Notes: generated from the sequence alone by a model not told the origin. DNA of 34,107 bases from Chromatiales bacterium (GCA_020631335.1 JAHDHK010000012.1:1-34107), one strand, 5' to 3'; positions 16,047 to 25,019 are shown, numbered from the stretch's first letter. Numbers and translations: made by a program.

Positions 16047-16994
16047 ATGAGTGAAAACCCAATCGAGCGGGCAGCTGCGGCTACACCGCAACCCATTGCG
16101 CGAAATGTTCGAGGTCTATCCGACCGGGCGCTGGCATGGTGGTTTGTCGGGCCGACCATCGCGCTGTTATTAGCGATCAATATCTTTCCGCTGATATGGA
16201 CGATTAACCTGAGTTTCACCAACTTCAAAGCCAATCGGCCTAATCGTGAAATCAAGTACATCGGCCTTCGCAACTACGAACGCATTCTTAACGATGCCGA
16301 TATCTGGCTCAACATGCAGGCCACCGCGCACTTTCTGATATGGACAATCGTTCTGCAGGTGTTAATAGGGTTTGCGCTGGCGTGGCTGATCAATCGCAAC
16401 TTTCGTGGCAGCTCTTTCTGGACCACTGTCATTGTGTTGCCCATGATGTTGTCTCCGGCAGTGGTAGGTAACTTCTGGACCTTTCTCTACCAGCCGCAGA
16501 TCGGACTGTTTAATTATATTGTGTCGTTTTTTACCGGTGTTGATCCGTCTTCGTTTGAAATGCTCGGGTCGGTCGATCTCGCACCGTGGTCGATCATCAT
16601 TGTGGATACATGGATGTGGACACCCTTTGTGATGTTGATCTGTCTGGCCGGGCTGCGCTCGATACCGGACTACATCTACGAGGCAGCAGAAATAGACCGT
16701 GCCTCCAGGTGGCGACAGTTCTGGACCATTACTCTGCCGATGGTGCTGCCGTTCTTGATGCTCGCGGTGTTATTCCGCGGTATAGAAAATTTCAAAATGT
16801 TTGATCTGGTGGTGCAGTTAACCGGTGGCGGCCCAGGCTCTATCACCGAACTTGCGTCGATCAACCTCAAGCGTGAAGCCTTTGAAAAATGGCGAACCGG
16901 ATATTCGTCTGCGTTTGCAATCATTTTGTTTGTCACGGTATTCGGGCTTGCAAGCATTTACGTGAAAGCGCTGAACAAGGTGAAAGAACGATGA
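16047..16994 (+). CDS. sugar ABC transporter permease (MalF/UgpA-like)
   Basis: Inner-membrane permease of 315 residues with six predicted membrane helices, starting near residues 32-52 (WWFVGPTIALLLAINIFPLIW). The coupling EAA loop is present as YEAAEIDRASRWRQFWTITLPMVLP, where the ATPase docks. Length and topology match the first permease of CUT1-type importers without MalF's extra periplasmic domain. Its stop overlaps the next gene's start by ATGA, so the two subunits are made at equal rates. It comes after the double hairpin. Confidence 0.92.
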   Translation: MSENPIERAAAATPQPIARNVRGLSDRALAWWFVGPTIALLLAINIFPLIWTINLSFTNFKANRPNREIKYIGLRNYERILNDADIWLNMQATAHFLIWTIVLQVLIGFALAWLINRNFRGSSFWTTVIVLPMMLSPAVVGNFWTFLYQPQIGLFNYIVSFFTGVDPSSFEMLGSVDLAPWSIIIVDTWMWTPFVMLICLAGLRSIPDYIYEAAEIDRASRWRQFWTITLPMVLPFLMLAVLFRGIENFKMFDLVVQLTGGGPGSITELASINLKREAFEKWRTGYSSAFAIILFVTVFGLASIYVKALNKVKER

Positions 16995-17929
16995 GTTATT
17001 CAATCACCGAGCCTTCATCGCGGCAGAAAACCGTAGCCGGTTTTCTGGTTATTACCTACTCATTAGTGACCTTAATCCCGTTGCTATGGGTGTTTATTAC
17101 CGGTTTTAAAACGCCACCTGACAGTATCAGTTATCCGCCAAAGGTGTTCTTTACGCCTTCTCTGGAAGGATACGTTAACCTGTTTACCACGCGTACACGG
17201 GTGACGCCGGAACAACTTGAGGCATTACCTCCGCCGGCTAATTTTGCCGAAGAGATTGTTCGCAACCGAAAAATGGTGATTGCCGGGCCTTCAAAATTCG
17301 GTGAACGGTTTATGAACTCGGTCATCATCGGGTTCGGTTCAACCTTTTTATCGATCTTTCTGGGGACACTGGCGGCCTATGGGTTCTCGCGTTTTAAAGT
17401 GCCGCTGAAGGATGACCTGCTGTTCTTTATATTATCCACCCGAATGATGCCGCCGATTGCTGTGGCAATTCCAATCTTTTTAATGTATCGAAAGCTTGGA
17501 CTCTCGGATACACATCTGGGAATGATCCTGCTTTATACCGCGGTCAATATTTCGCTGGCGGTGTGGCTGCTGAAAGGGTTTATCGATGAAATACCCAGAG
17601 AGTACGAAGAGGCAGCTCTGATAGACGGCTACACACGCTTTCAGGCGTTTTACAAAGTCGTGTTGCCGCAGGCTGCCACCGGCATTGCCTCAACCGCAAT
17701 ATTCTGTTTGATCTTTGCGTGGAACGAATACGCGTTTGCAGTGCTGCTCACCTCAGGTAATGCGCAGACAGCACCGCCGTTTATCCCGACCATAATCGGC
17801 GTCGGCGGGCTTGACTGGCCGGCCGTAGCGGCAGGTGCAACCCTGTTTCTGTTACCGGTATTGATCTTCACTATTTTTCTGCGCAAGCATTTACTGCGCG
17901 GTATTACCTTTGGAGCGGTTCGCAAATGA
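16991..17929 (+). CDS. sugar ABC transporter permease (MalG/UgpE-like)
   Basis: Second permease subunit, 312 residues, with helices at about 15-35 and then four or five more from about 100 onward. The EAA loop reads YEEAALIDGYTRFQAFYKVVLPQAATG, and the C-terminus ITFGAVRK is the standard end of this family. An insertion of about 50 residues (TTRTRVTPEQLEALPPPANFAEEIVRNRKMV) sits in the first periplasmic loop region and is longer than MalG's. The track starts at 16889 in the previous gene's frame; the ATG at 16991, overlapping its neighbour's stop, is the sensible start. Its own stop overlaps the next start by ATGA. Confidence 0.92.
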   Translation: MSYSITEPSSRQKTVAGFLVITYSLVTLIPLLWVFITGFKTPPDSISYPPKVFFTPSLEGYVNLFTTRTRVTPEQLEALPPPANFAEEIVRNRKMVIAGPSKFGERFMNSVIIGFGSTFLSIFLGTLAAYGFSRFKVPLKDDLLFFILSTRMMPPIAVAIPIFLMYRKLGLSDTHLGMILLYTAVNISLAVWLLKGFIDEIPREYEEAALIDGYTRFQAFYKVVLPQAATGIASTAIFCLIFAWNEYAFAVLLTSGNAQTAPPFIPTIIGVGGLDWPAVAAGATLFLLPVLIFTIFLRKHLLRGITFGAVRK

Positions 17930-18114
17930 GTGGCTTTTTTACCGGGCTGTTCCGCTTTAAGCGCGGACCGTGGGAGATGCTGGCAACGCTCATCATTGCC
18001 ATTGGTGTTTTCATGTTAATGCAGCCGTTTGTCATGTGGGCGTTTACCTACTCGTTTATCACAACGCTGGTGGGTACCGTGCTTTTTATTATTGTCAGTC
18101 ACTTTCCCGAGTAA
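17926..18114 (+). CDS. 62-residue membrane protein of the sugar ABC operon
   Basis: Very small protein of 62 residues with two predicted membrane helices (about 18-40 and 42-59) after a basic amphipathic start (FTGLFRFKRGPWE). It is coupled to the permease by an ATGA overlap and sits three bases before the first ATPase, so it is certainly translated with the transporter. I do not recognise a named family. The small DUF2160 membrane protein of glycerol ABC operons, which also have two ATPases, is an analogue by position, but I cannot claim homology. A role in assembly, stability or regulation of the transporter is inferred from position only. Confidence 0.8.
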   Translation: MSGFFTGLFRFKRGPWEMLATLIIAIGVFMLMQPFVMWAFTYSFITTLVGTVLFIIVSHFPE

Positions 18115-18117
18115 GCC

Positions 18118-19215
18118 GTGGCCGAAATCGTTATTAAAAATTTAAAGAAACAGTTTGGTGACTTCACCGCTGTGCACTCCTCTACCTTTACGGTGGAAGA
18201 CGGCGAATTCTTCATGTTGCTCGGACCGTCGGGGTGTGGCAAAACCACGACACTGCGCATGATTGCGGGGCTTGAGCTGCCTACCGAAGGCGAAATATAC
18301 ATCGGTGGTGAAGAAGTCAGTCAGCAACCGGCATCAGCCCGTGACATCGCTTTTGTGTTTCAAATGTTTGCGCTGTACCCGCACATGAACGTGAAGCGTA
18401 ATCTGACCTATCCGCTGGTAAGTCAGGGGATGCCACGGCGTGAAATCAAAGCCAAGCTTGCCGAAGTGGTAGAGATACTCGGCATAGAAGACATACTGAA
18501 AAAGCCGGTCAGCGGCCTGTCGGGCGGTGATCGACAACGCGTGGCGCTGGGCAGAGCCATCGTGCGTAATCCGAAAGCTTTTATGATGGATGAGCCACTG
18601 GGCGCACTGGATGCAGAGTTCCGCGAACGCATGGCTGAAGAATTACGCGCATTGCACGACCGTATGAACGCGACCACCGTGTACGTAACACATGATCAGC
18701 TCGAAGCCATGCAAATGGGCGATAAAATCGTCGTTATGAACCACGGCGTGGTGGAGCAGTTCGGCACACCGCAAACGATATACGATAAACCGGCCACGCT
18801 GTTTGTGGCGAACTTTATCGGCTCTCCGGCAATGAACTTCCTGCCGTTCAACGGCACAGTGGAAAGTGGCAGCAGTGAGATACTCATGAATGGTGTGTCT
18901 GTCGCGGTCCCGCAGCATCTGGAGTCCGCACAGGGAGACCTCGTGTTCGGGGTGCGACCGGAGCATGTCAGCATTGCCGACGATGGTGTTGTGAAAGGCG
19001 AGGTTATCGCCACCGAGTATCTTGGCACAACGCAGATAGTGTCTGTGAAAACTGAATACGGTATTACTCGCTCGAGGCAGGACTCCGCCACGCAGTTTAC
19101 GATTGGAGATAACATCGGCCTTCAGTTTGCCTCTTCAACCGTGACTTTATTCGACAAGGGCAGTGGCAGAGCGTTGCGCTCCGCGCTGAATCAGGAGGTA
19201 CTGTCGCATGGCTGA
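18118..19215 (+). CDS. MalK-type sugar ABC transporter ATPase, first of two
   Basis: ATPase of 365 residues with a C-terminal regulatory (TOBE/OB-type) domain. Walker A GPSGCGKT lies at 36-43, Q-loop at FVFQMFALYPHM (about 79-90), signature LSGGDRQ at 134-140 with Asp for Glu, Walker B AFMMDEPLGALD at about 154-165, and the switch His in VTHDQLEAMQ. The OB-like C-terminus contains VFGVRPEHVSI. Start is GTG at 18118, three bases after the small membrane protein. It overlaps the next ATPase gene by eight bases. Having two distinct ATPases suggests a heterodimeric motor, as in glycerol-type transporters. Confidence 0.92.
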   Translation: MAEIVIKNLKKQFGDFTAVHSSTFTVEDGEFFMLLGPSGCGKTTTLRMIAGLELPTEGEIYIGGEEVSQQPASARDIAFVFQMFALYPHMNVKRNLTYPLVSQGMPRREIKAKLAEVVEILGIEDILKKPVSGLSGGDRQRVALGRAIVRNPKAFMMDEPLGALDAEFRERMAEELRALHDRMNATTVYVTHDQLEAMQMGDKIVVMNHGVVEQFGTPQTIYDKPATLFVANFIGSPAMNFLPFNGTVESGSSEILMNGVSVAVPQHLESAQGDLVFGVRPEHVSIADDGVVKGEVIATEYLGTTQIVSVKTEYGITRSRQDSATQFTIGDNIGLQFASSTVTLFDKGSGRALRSALNQEVLSHG

Positions 19216-20206
19216 TATTGAACTCAATGCCATCAGTAAGCGCTTTGCCGATGTGACCGCGGTCGATTCCATGTCACTGCAGGTGAGTGATGGCCGCTTT
19301 GTGGTGTTGCTGGGTCCGACAGGGGCTGGCAAAACAACCACCCTTCGCTTGATTTCGGGGCTGGAGACACCCGAAGAAGGATCAGTGCATATCGGTGGTC
19401 GCGATGTTACCAGTGAGAGCCCGGCGCAGCGCAACGTCGCCATGGTATTTCAACAGTACTCTTTATACCCTCATTTAACCGTGCGGCAGAACCTCGAATT
19501 TCCGCTGAAGTCGCCGGTGCTGAAGACACCGTCAGGTGAAATTAAAAACAAGGTGCAGGAAGTGGCCGAAGTGCTGCAAATTTCCCATAAGCTGTCGAAC
19601 AAGGCGACGGAGCTTTCCGGCGGAGAGATGCAGCGAGTCTCCATCGGGCGTGCGCTGGTCAGAAGTCCGTCGGTGTTTCTGATGGATGAACCGTTGAGTT
19701 CACTCGATGCCAAACTGCGTGCAGACCTGCGTATAGAGCTCAAGCGATTGCAGTCCGAGCTCGGGGCAACCATGTTGTACGTGACGCACGATCAGGTAGA
19801 AGCAATGACGCTGGCCACGGAAGTCGGCGTGCTGGATGAAGGTCAGTTGGTGCAGTTCGGTACACCGCGTGAGGTCTATGAAGACCCCAATAGTATTTAT
19901 GTGGCCACCAGACTCGGGCTGCCGCGAATCAACACATTGCCTTCAGATCTGTTTGGCGCTGCACCCACGGGCGCTTCAACCATCGGGCTGCGGCCGGAAC
20001 ATATAAAGTTTGGTGAAGGCAAAGAATGCACAGTGACGCGGGTTGAACACCTCGGCGATCAAACGCGTCTGCATGTTGAGCTGGAAGGTCACCGGTTGAT
20101 TACTCTGGCCGATGTAAACAGCGCCGTCGGGGTAGGCGATGCTTTAAAAGTCGCGCCCAAGAACCCGTTGTACTTCGATGCTGACGGACAGCGTATACGT
20201 CACTAA
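19208..20206 (+). CDS. MalK-type sugar ABC transporter ATPase, second of two
   Basis: Second ATPase, 332 residues and so about 30 shorter than its partner in the C-terminal domain. Walker A GPTGAGKT at 36-43, Q-loop VFQQYSLYPHL, signature LSGGEMQ at 136-142, Walker B FLMDEPLSSLD at 157-167, switch His in VTHDQVEAMT. The C-terminal part carries TIGLRPEHIKFG. All catalytic residues are intact, so both ATPases should be active. A good ribosome site (AGGAGG just ahead of the start) lies inside the previous gene. A gap of 56 bases separates it from the kinase. Confidence 0.92.
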   Translation: MADIELNAISKRFADVTAVDSMSLQVSDGRFVVLLGPTGAGKTTTLRLISGLETPEEGSVHIGGRDVTSESPAQRNVAMVFQQYSLYPHLTVRQNLEFPLKSPVLKTPSGEIKNKVQEVAEVLQISHKLSNKATELSGGEMQRVSIGRALVRSPSVFLMDEPLSSLDAKLRADLRIELKRLQSELGATMLYVTHDQVEAMTLATEVGVLDEGQLVQFGTPREVYEDPNSIYVATRLGLPRINTLPSDLFGAAPTGASTIGLRPEHIKFGEGKECTVTRVEHLGDQTRLHVELEGHRLITLADVNSAVGVGDALKVAPKNPLYFDADGQRIRH

Positions 20207-20262
20207 CTATCTGATAAATTCATTTACTGTAAAAACACAGTCGGTATGTTCAGGGGAGACTT

Positions 20263-21885
20263 ATGGATCAGTTTATAAACCAGAAAGAAACCATCGTTAC
20301 CGATGCGATAGACGGTGTGCTTGCAGCATCCGGCGGGCAGCTGGCGAGGCTCGATGGCTATCCACATATAAAAGTGGTTGTCAGACAGGACTGGGATAAA
20401 TCCAAAGTCGCACTGGTGTCCGGCGGTGGGTCCGGCCATGAGCCCGCGCATGCAGGGTTTGTGGGGCAGGGATTGTTAACCGCGGCAGTATGCGGCGATG
20501 TTTTTGCCTCCCCGTCAGTAGATGCGGTGTTAGCCGGTATTCTTGCAGTCAGTGGTAAAGCCGGCTGTTTACTGATCGTTAAAAACTACACAGGCGACCG
20601 GTTGAACTTCGGACTTGCGGCTGAAAGAGCACGGGCCTTCGGTATTAAAGTCAGTATGGTCGTTGTCGATGACGATGTCGCTCTGCCCGAATTGCCGCAG
20701 GCACGTGGTGTGGCGGGGACGCTATTCGTACATAAAATTGCCGGTGCGCTGGCAGAGCAGGGGGCAGATCTTGAAACGGTCACCGCTGCAGCTCAAAAGG
20801 TGATAGAAGGTACCGGCAGTATCGGGATGTCGCTGGATACCTGCACCATACCCGGCTCACCGAAAGAAGATCGCATTGCTTCGGGTAAAGCAGAGCTCGG
20901 ACTGGGCATACACGGGGAAGCCGGTGTCGAACAAGTCGATTTCACTGATGCTAAAACCGCGATGCAGCAGGTAGTGGCCAAACTTAAACCCACAATGAAT
21001 GGCGGTGGTTATGTTGCGCTGCTAAATAATCTGGGTGGCGCAACACCGATTGAAATGTCTGTACTTGCCCGTGAGCTTGCCCGTTCAGACATAGCCTCAT
21101 CGCTACACTGGATGATCGGTCCTGCCGCATTGATGACTTCACTGGATATGCGCGGGTTTTCTTTGTCTGTTATTCAGGTAGACGGCGAACAGGAAGCATT
21201 GCTGCAGTCCCCGGTCGGGCCTGCCGCATGGCCGCAGATGCAAAAGCTTGCCGAAGATGCGGTGCAGCCACTGCCCGATGGTCTCTCACCCATCAAACCA
21301 ACACCTTCAACCCATCCGGAGCGAAGAGCATTTCTTGAAAAATGTTGCGATGTTCTGATTAGTGCGGAAGCAACGCTTAATGCACTGGATGCCAAGTCCG
21401 GTGATGGCGACACAGGCAGTACACTTGCCGGTGCGGCACGTGCCATGAAGCTGGTGCTGGATGATCTGCCACTGGCTGATCTTACCCAGTTATATCGGGC
21501 AATCGGTGCTGAGCTGGGTCAGACCATGGGCGGCTCTTCGGGGGTGTTACTGGCGATATTTTTTGCCGCCGCCGGCGATGCCTCAGCCTCCGGTGCCGAT
21601 GAAGTTGGCGCACTGAAAGCCGGCCTTGAACGGATTCAGCAGGTGGGCGGGGCAGCACCGGGTGATCGCACCATGATAGACGCCTTAACACCGGCGCTCG
21701 ATGCACTGCCGGATGGACTACCTGCGGCGGCTGTGGCAGCGCGTACCGGCGCAGACCACACCGCGACCATTGTTAAGGCGAAAGCCGGTCGAGCGAGTTA
21801 CCTTACCGAAGACAAGCTCAAGGGTCACAATGATCCCGGTGCCGAGGCAGTGGCTATGCTGCTAGAGAGTCTGACGAATAACTAG
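20263..21885 (+). CDS. fused DhaK-DhaL dihydroxyacetone/short-ketose kinase
   Basis: ATP-dependent kinase of 540 residues combining both subunits in one chain. The DhaK half (about 1-335) has GGGSGHEP at 54-61 and GIHGEAG with His about 217, the residue that binds the substrate carbonyl covalently in E. coli DhaK. The DhaL half (about 355-538) has the ATP-Mg motif LDAKSGDGDTG at about 375-385 and MGGSSGVLL. Because no separate PTS-type DhaM is present, it should use ATP like the Citrobacter enzyme. Relatives phosphorylate dihydroxyacetone, erythrulose, apulose or other ketoses. As the last gene of the sugar-ABC operon it probably phosphorylates a product of the imported compound. Start ATG has GGGGA about seven bases ahead. 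Confidence 0.92.
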   Translation: MDQFINQKETIVTDAIDGVLAASGGQLARLDGYPHIKVVVRQDWDKSKVALVSGGGSGHEPAHAGFVGQGLLTAAVCGDVFASPSVDAVLAGILAVSGKAGCLLIVKNYTGDRLNFGLAAERARAFGIKVSMVVVDDDVALPELPQARGVAGTLFVHKIAGALAEQGADLETVTAAAQKVIEGTGSIGMSLDTCTIPGSPKEDRIASGKAELGLGIHGEAGVEQVDFTDAKTAMQQVVAKLKPTMNGGGYVALLNNLGGATPIEMSVLARELARSDIASSLHWMIGPAALMTSLDMRGFSLSVIQVDGEQEALLQSPVGPAAWPQMQKLAEDAVQPLPDGLSPIKPTPSTHPERRAFLEKCCDVLISAEATLNALDAKSGDGDTGSTLAGAARAMKLVLDDLPLADLTQLYRAIGAELGQTMGGSSGVLLAIFFAAAGDASASGADEVGALKAGLERIQQVGGAAPGDRTMIDALTPALDALPDGLPAAAVAARTGADHTATIVKAKAGRASYLTEDKLKGHNDPGAEAVAMLLESLTNN

Positions 21886-22065
21886 CGCTGCTTGACAGCT
21901 ACCGCACTTATACTCAGGGACTTTAACGCCTCTGGTTTGCGACAGACGCCATTAGTTCCAATCGTTAGTGTTATTGTCGATGGTAAGCACTGTTTAACCG
22001 GTTACCGTGTCTTTGATGGCGGGTCTGCTGTGGCAATAATGTGCGGGTAGGTACCCCATCAATAT

Positions 22066-22086
22066 CGGCACCTGTAGCGGGTGCCG
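22066..22086. terminator. stem-loop in the convergent gap after the kinase
   Basis: CGGCACC (22066-22072) and GGTGCCG (22080-22086) form a 7-bp GC-rich stem with a seven-base loop between the convergent kinase and amidase genes. It may serve either strand; no U-tract is present. A CAATGT-C-ACATTG dyad lies just beyond it at 22094-22106. Confidence 0.4.
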
Positions 22087-22114
22087 CATCGTGCAATGTC
22101 ACATTGTCAAAGAG

Positions 22115-23509
22115 TTACATTGTACAAGTGGCGGGTGTGCCAAACGCAGCTTCGATCACACGCCCTGCATCGATTAATACATCTTCCCTGAATCTGTCTG
22201 CCAGCAACTGCACGCCATTGGGTCGGCCGTTGCTCTCACCGGTGGCGACCGAAAGCCCGGGGAGTCCCATCAGTGGCAGCCCCACCTGAATCAGTTGTGC
22301 TTCGTACACCCGCTGGAAGCTTTCCGCACTTTGCACATCCAGCAAATCGTCAAAAGGCAGCTCGGCAGACACCGGGCAGAGTGCAAGCGGGTATTGTTGA
22401 AAAAACGCCTGCCATTGTCTGATGTACATAGCACGCTGCTGCATGATAACCACCAGTTCATCACCACTTGGGCGCACAGGTGCAATTTCTTCCAGCTGAT
22501 GAAACACATGGATCGCTTCGGCATTGTCCTCTTTATAAAGCGGGTCTTTATTCAGATGGCGCAACTCTTCAAGCCATAGTGTGACGTTTAAACGCGCGGG
22601 TTCCCGCAGAGGTGGCAGCGCGACTTCTTCTATGGTCCAGCCGGCCTGCTCAAGCGCACGTGCAGACTCATGCAGTGCCTGCGTGATCTGTGGTGCGGTG
22701 TTCAGGTTTTCAGGGTGTGTGCAGATGGCTGCTCGTTTCGGAACTGCCGGAAGATCACTGGCTACCGGCACGTACCAAGGGTCACGATGATCATAGGCAC
22801 TCATTGCCTTGAGTGATAATTCAATATCATCGATACATCGAGCAACAGGCCCCGATACCGCGCAGATCTGTCCGGCAATCAGTCTGTCGGCAGCACTTGC
22901 GTTAAACGCAGGTATTCGCCCCAGCGTCGGGCGCAGCCCGTGGATGCCGCAGGCATAGGCCGGGTAACGGATAGAGCCTGCGATGTCAGTCGCATGTCCT
23001 ATTGCACCAATGCCCGCTGCGGTGGCCGCAGCAGCACCGCCGGAAGAACCTCCGGGGGTGAGTTGCGGGTTGCGTGGGTTGCGGGTGTGGCCGTGCAGAT
23101 CGTTGTTGGTAAACCATCGCAGCGAAAATGCCGGGGTATTGGTTCGACCGATAATAATGGCACCCGCGCGTCGCAGGTTGGCGACCACAGGGCTGTCGGA
23201 CTCTGCAGTCAGGTGCTGTTGGATCCGCAATCCGTTGGTGGTTGCAAACCCTTTCTGGTCAGTGACGACTTTGATCGTGACCGGCACCCCTGCCAGCTGG
23301 CCGGGGCGGTGACCTGCGGCGATTCCGGCATCGACAGCATCCGCTGCAGCCAGCGCTTCTTCGGGCATTTCATCGACAACCGCATTGATCGCAGGATTAA
23401 CCTGTTCCAGCCTGCTAAGCGTCTGTTCGGTCACTGCACGTGCAGTTGTCTCGCCAGTGGTGATACGCTGTACAATGTCCCGCGCCGGTAGCTTCCACAA
23501 TTCTGTCAT
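22115..23509 (-). CDS. amidase (amidase-signature family)
   Basis: Serine amidohydrolase of 464 residues. The Ser-cisSer-Lys triad can be placed: Lys about 80 in VPVTIKVV, the GGSSGG loop with cis-Ser at about 155-156, and the nucleophile Ser about 179 in DIAGSIRYPA (the usual first Gly of GGSIR is Ala here). Family members hydrolyse amides such as nicotinamide, indole acetamide, aryl amides or peptides amide; the substrate is not predictable. I set the start at ATG 23509 because the family N-terminus ELWKLPARDIVQRI begins there; the track's 55-residue extension has odd composition. It diverges from the MFS gene, with about 260 bases between. Confidence 0.9.
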   Translation of the reverse strand: MTELWKLPARDIVQRITTGETTARAVTEQTLSRLEQVNPAINAVVDEMPEEALAAADAVDAGIAAGHRPGQLAGVPVTIKVVTDQKGFATTNGLRIQQHLTAESDSPVVANLRRAGAIIIGRTNTPAFSLRWFTNNDLHGHTRNPRNPQLTPGGSSGGAAAATAAGIGAIGHATDIAGSIRYPAYACGIHGLRPTLGRIPAFNASAADRLIAGQICAVSGPVARCIDDIELSLKAMSAYDHRDPWYVPVASDLPAVPKRAAICTHPENLNTAPQITQALHESARALEQAGWTIEEVALPPLREPARLNVTLWLEELRHLNKDPLYKEDNAEAIHVFHQLEEIAPVRPSGDELVVIMQQRAMYIRQWQAFFQQYPLALCPVSAELPFDDLLDVQSAESFQRVYEAQLIQVGLPLMGLPGLSVATGESNGRPNGVQLLADRFREDVLIDAGRVIEAAFGTPATCTM

Positions 23510-23771
23510 CGAATGTCGCCTGTAGGAGTTCTGTTGAAGTGTACATGCCCGGCCTGTCATGCCATACACATGTTGTCTATCACACCGGTGATCCGGCCTG
23601 GAAAGCTCTGTTTGAACGCTCCTGAACATTCCCTGGTGCCATTGTCTGACGCGCTTGCATCGTTTGCCTGGCAATTAGCGGTGTCGGTCACGGTATCGTT
23701 TTACAGCAACGTTGTATCGCTTGTGTGTTTGCGTTGGCGGTGACGGTTACTGCTGACTCTGGAGCAATTCA

Positions 23772-25019
23772 TTGACTGCCAAAGCGCCAGCGGCAACGTG
23801 GTGGCTTAGCGCGCTTGTCCTCGCGCTTTGTGTCGTGATGACCGCGCTGAGTCGCGGTAGCGGAGAGACGTTCAGCGTGTTCCTGCTGCCCCTGAGCGGT
23901 CACTTTGGCTGGGAGCGTGCGTCTGTTGCTTCGGTTTACTCCGTCTATATGGTCAGCCTTGGGTTCGGGTCGCTGCTGGCCGGACTCACATTTGATCGCT
24001 TCGGCGCACGGTTCAACTACCTTGCCGGCACCGCCGTGCTGGCGGTCGCCTATCTGCTTGCCGGCAGACTGCAAACACTGTGGCAGTTTTCCTTAATGCT
24101 GGGTATCGGAGGTGGTGTTGGTGCCGCGATGATAGGGCTGGTACCCACGCAAAGTCTGGTGGCTCGGTGGTATCACAAAAGACTATCAACAGCGCTGTCT
24201 GTCGGCTACGCCAGTCAGGGGCTTGGCACGCTGATGTTAGTGCCACTGGTACAAATTTTTATCGAAAGCAGTGGCTGGCAGAATGCTTATAAATATCTGG
24301 GGTGGGGCTTTGCTGCGTTGTTTGTCCTGATGTTGCTGTTACCGTGGCAGACGATTGAGGCCGGTGCAGTTGATAACCCGAGAAAAACCCGCGACGGTAA
24401 AGCGGTGGGGGGGATGAGCCTTAAAGAGGCGATAAGAACCCGTGCGTTCTGGGGTTTCTTCGGTATCTTCAGTTTTACTGCGATAGGTATATTCGGCATC
24501 AGTCTGCAGTCGGTTGCGTATCTTATCGCGCGCGGTTACTCGGAGCTTGAGGCTGCTTTTGCCTTCGGAATGGTGGGTATGCTCAGCTTTGCCGGTATGG
24601 CCATTACCGGAGTCGCCGCGGAATACTGGCCCAGGCATCTGGTTGCCAGTGTCAGTTATTCATTCAGTCTGGCGGGTATGGCAGCCCTTGCGCTGCTGCA
24701 GTGGGAAATAAGCCCGATACTGTTGATAATTTATATAGTCGGGCTCGGTCTGTCGTCAGGTGCGAGAGGGCCGATTATTACCACACTGATGGCAGAGTAT
24801 TTTTCGGGTAAAGGACAGGCCTCGATTTATGGTGCTGCCAATATTGGTCAGGGGCTGGGCGCGGCGCTGGGTGCGTTTACCGCCGGTCTGTTGTTTGATC
24901 TGACTGGTGGCTACAATGCGGGCTTCGGTTTTTGTGCGGCGGCATTGTTGTGCGGGCTGACCCTTTTCTGGCTGATCCCTGAAATCAGACATGCAGCACT
25001 GCGTGAAAAAGGCGCATAA
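23772..25019 (+). CDS. MFS transporter, oxalate/formate antiporter-like group
   Basis: Inner-membrane secondary transporter of 415 residues with 12 predicted helices in two halves. The cytoplasmic loop signature between helices 2 and 3 reads GLTFDRFGARFNYLAG, a normal MFS A-like motif. The GRGSGETFSVFLLPLS N-terminal helix and the RGPIITTLMAEYFSG segment recall the oxalate/formate antiporter (OFA) and monocarboxylate-like group. The start is TTG at 23772, with GGAG about seven bases ahead. Cargo is probably a small organic acid. It diverges from the amidase gene, and both could be involved in the same compound, but this is speculative. Confidence 0.88.
   Translation: MTAKAPAATWWLSALVLALCVVMTALSRGSGETFSVFLLPLSGHFGWERASVASVYSVYMVSLGFGSLLAGLTFDRFGARFNYLAGTAVLAVAYLLAGRLQTLWQFSLMLGIGGGVGAAMIGLVPTQSLVARWYHKRLSTALSVGYASQGLGTLMLVPLVQIFIESSGWQNAYKYLGWGFAALFVLMLLLPWQTIEAGAVDNPRKTRDGKAVGGMSLKEAIRTRAFWGFFGIFSFTAIGIFGISLQSVAYLIARGYSELEAAFAFGMVGMLSFAGMAITGVAAEYWPRHLVASVSYSFSLAGMAALALLQWEISPILLIIYIVGLGLSSGARGPIITTLMAEYFSGKGQASIYGAANIGQGLGAALGAFTAGLLFDLTGGYNAGFGFCAAALLCGLTLFWLIPEIRHAALREKGA

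Noticed and set aside
22119-22130. TTGTACAA palindrome near the amidase end, and TGTACA elsewhere (23535, 27875), as GntR operators
   Set aside because: One copy is inside coding sequence, the others are only six-base matches, and no GntR gene is in the window.
22940-23491. 183-codon ORF on the plus strand opposite the amidase
   Set aside because: Antisense to a gene with intact catalytic motifs; Cys- and Arg-rich translation typical of a shadow frame.
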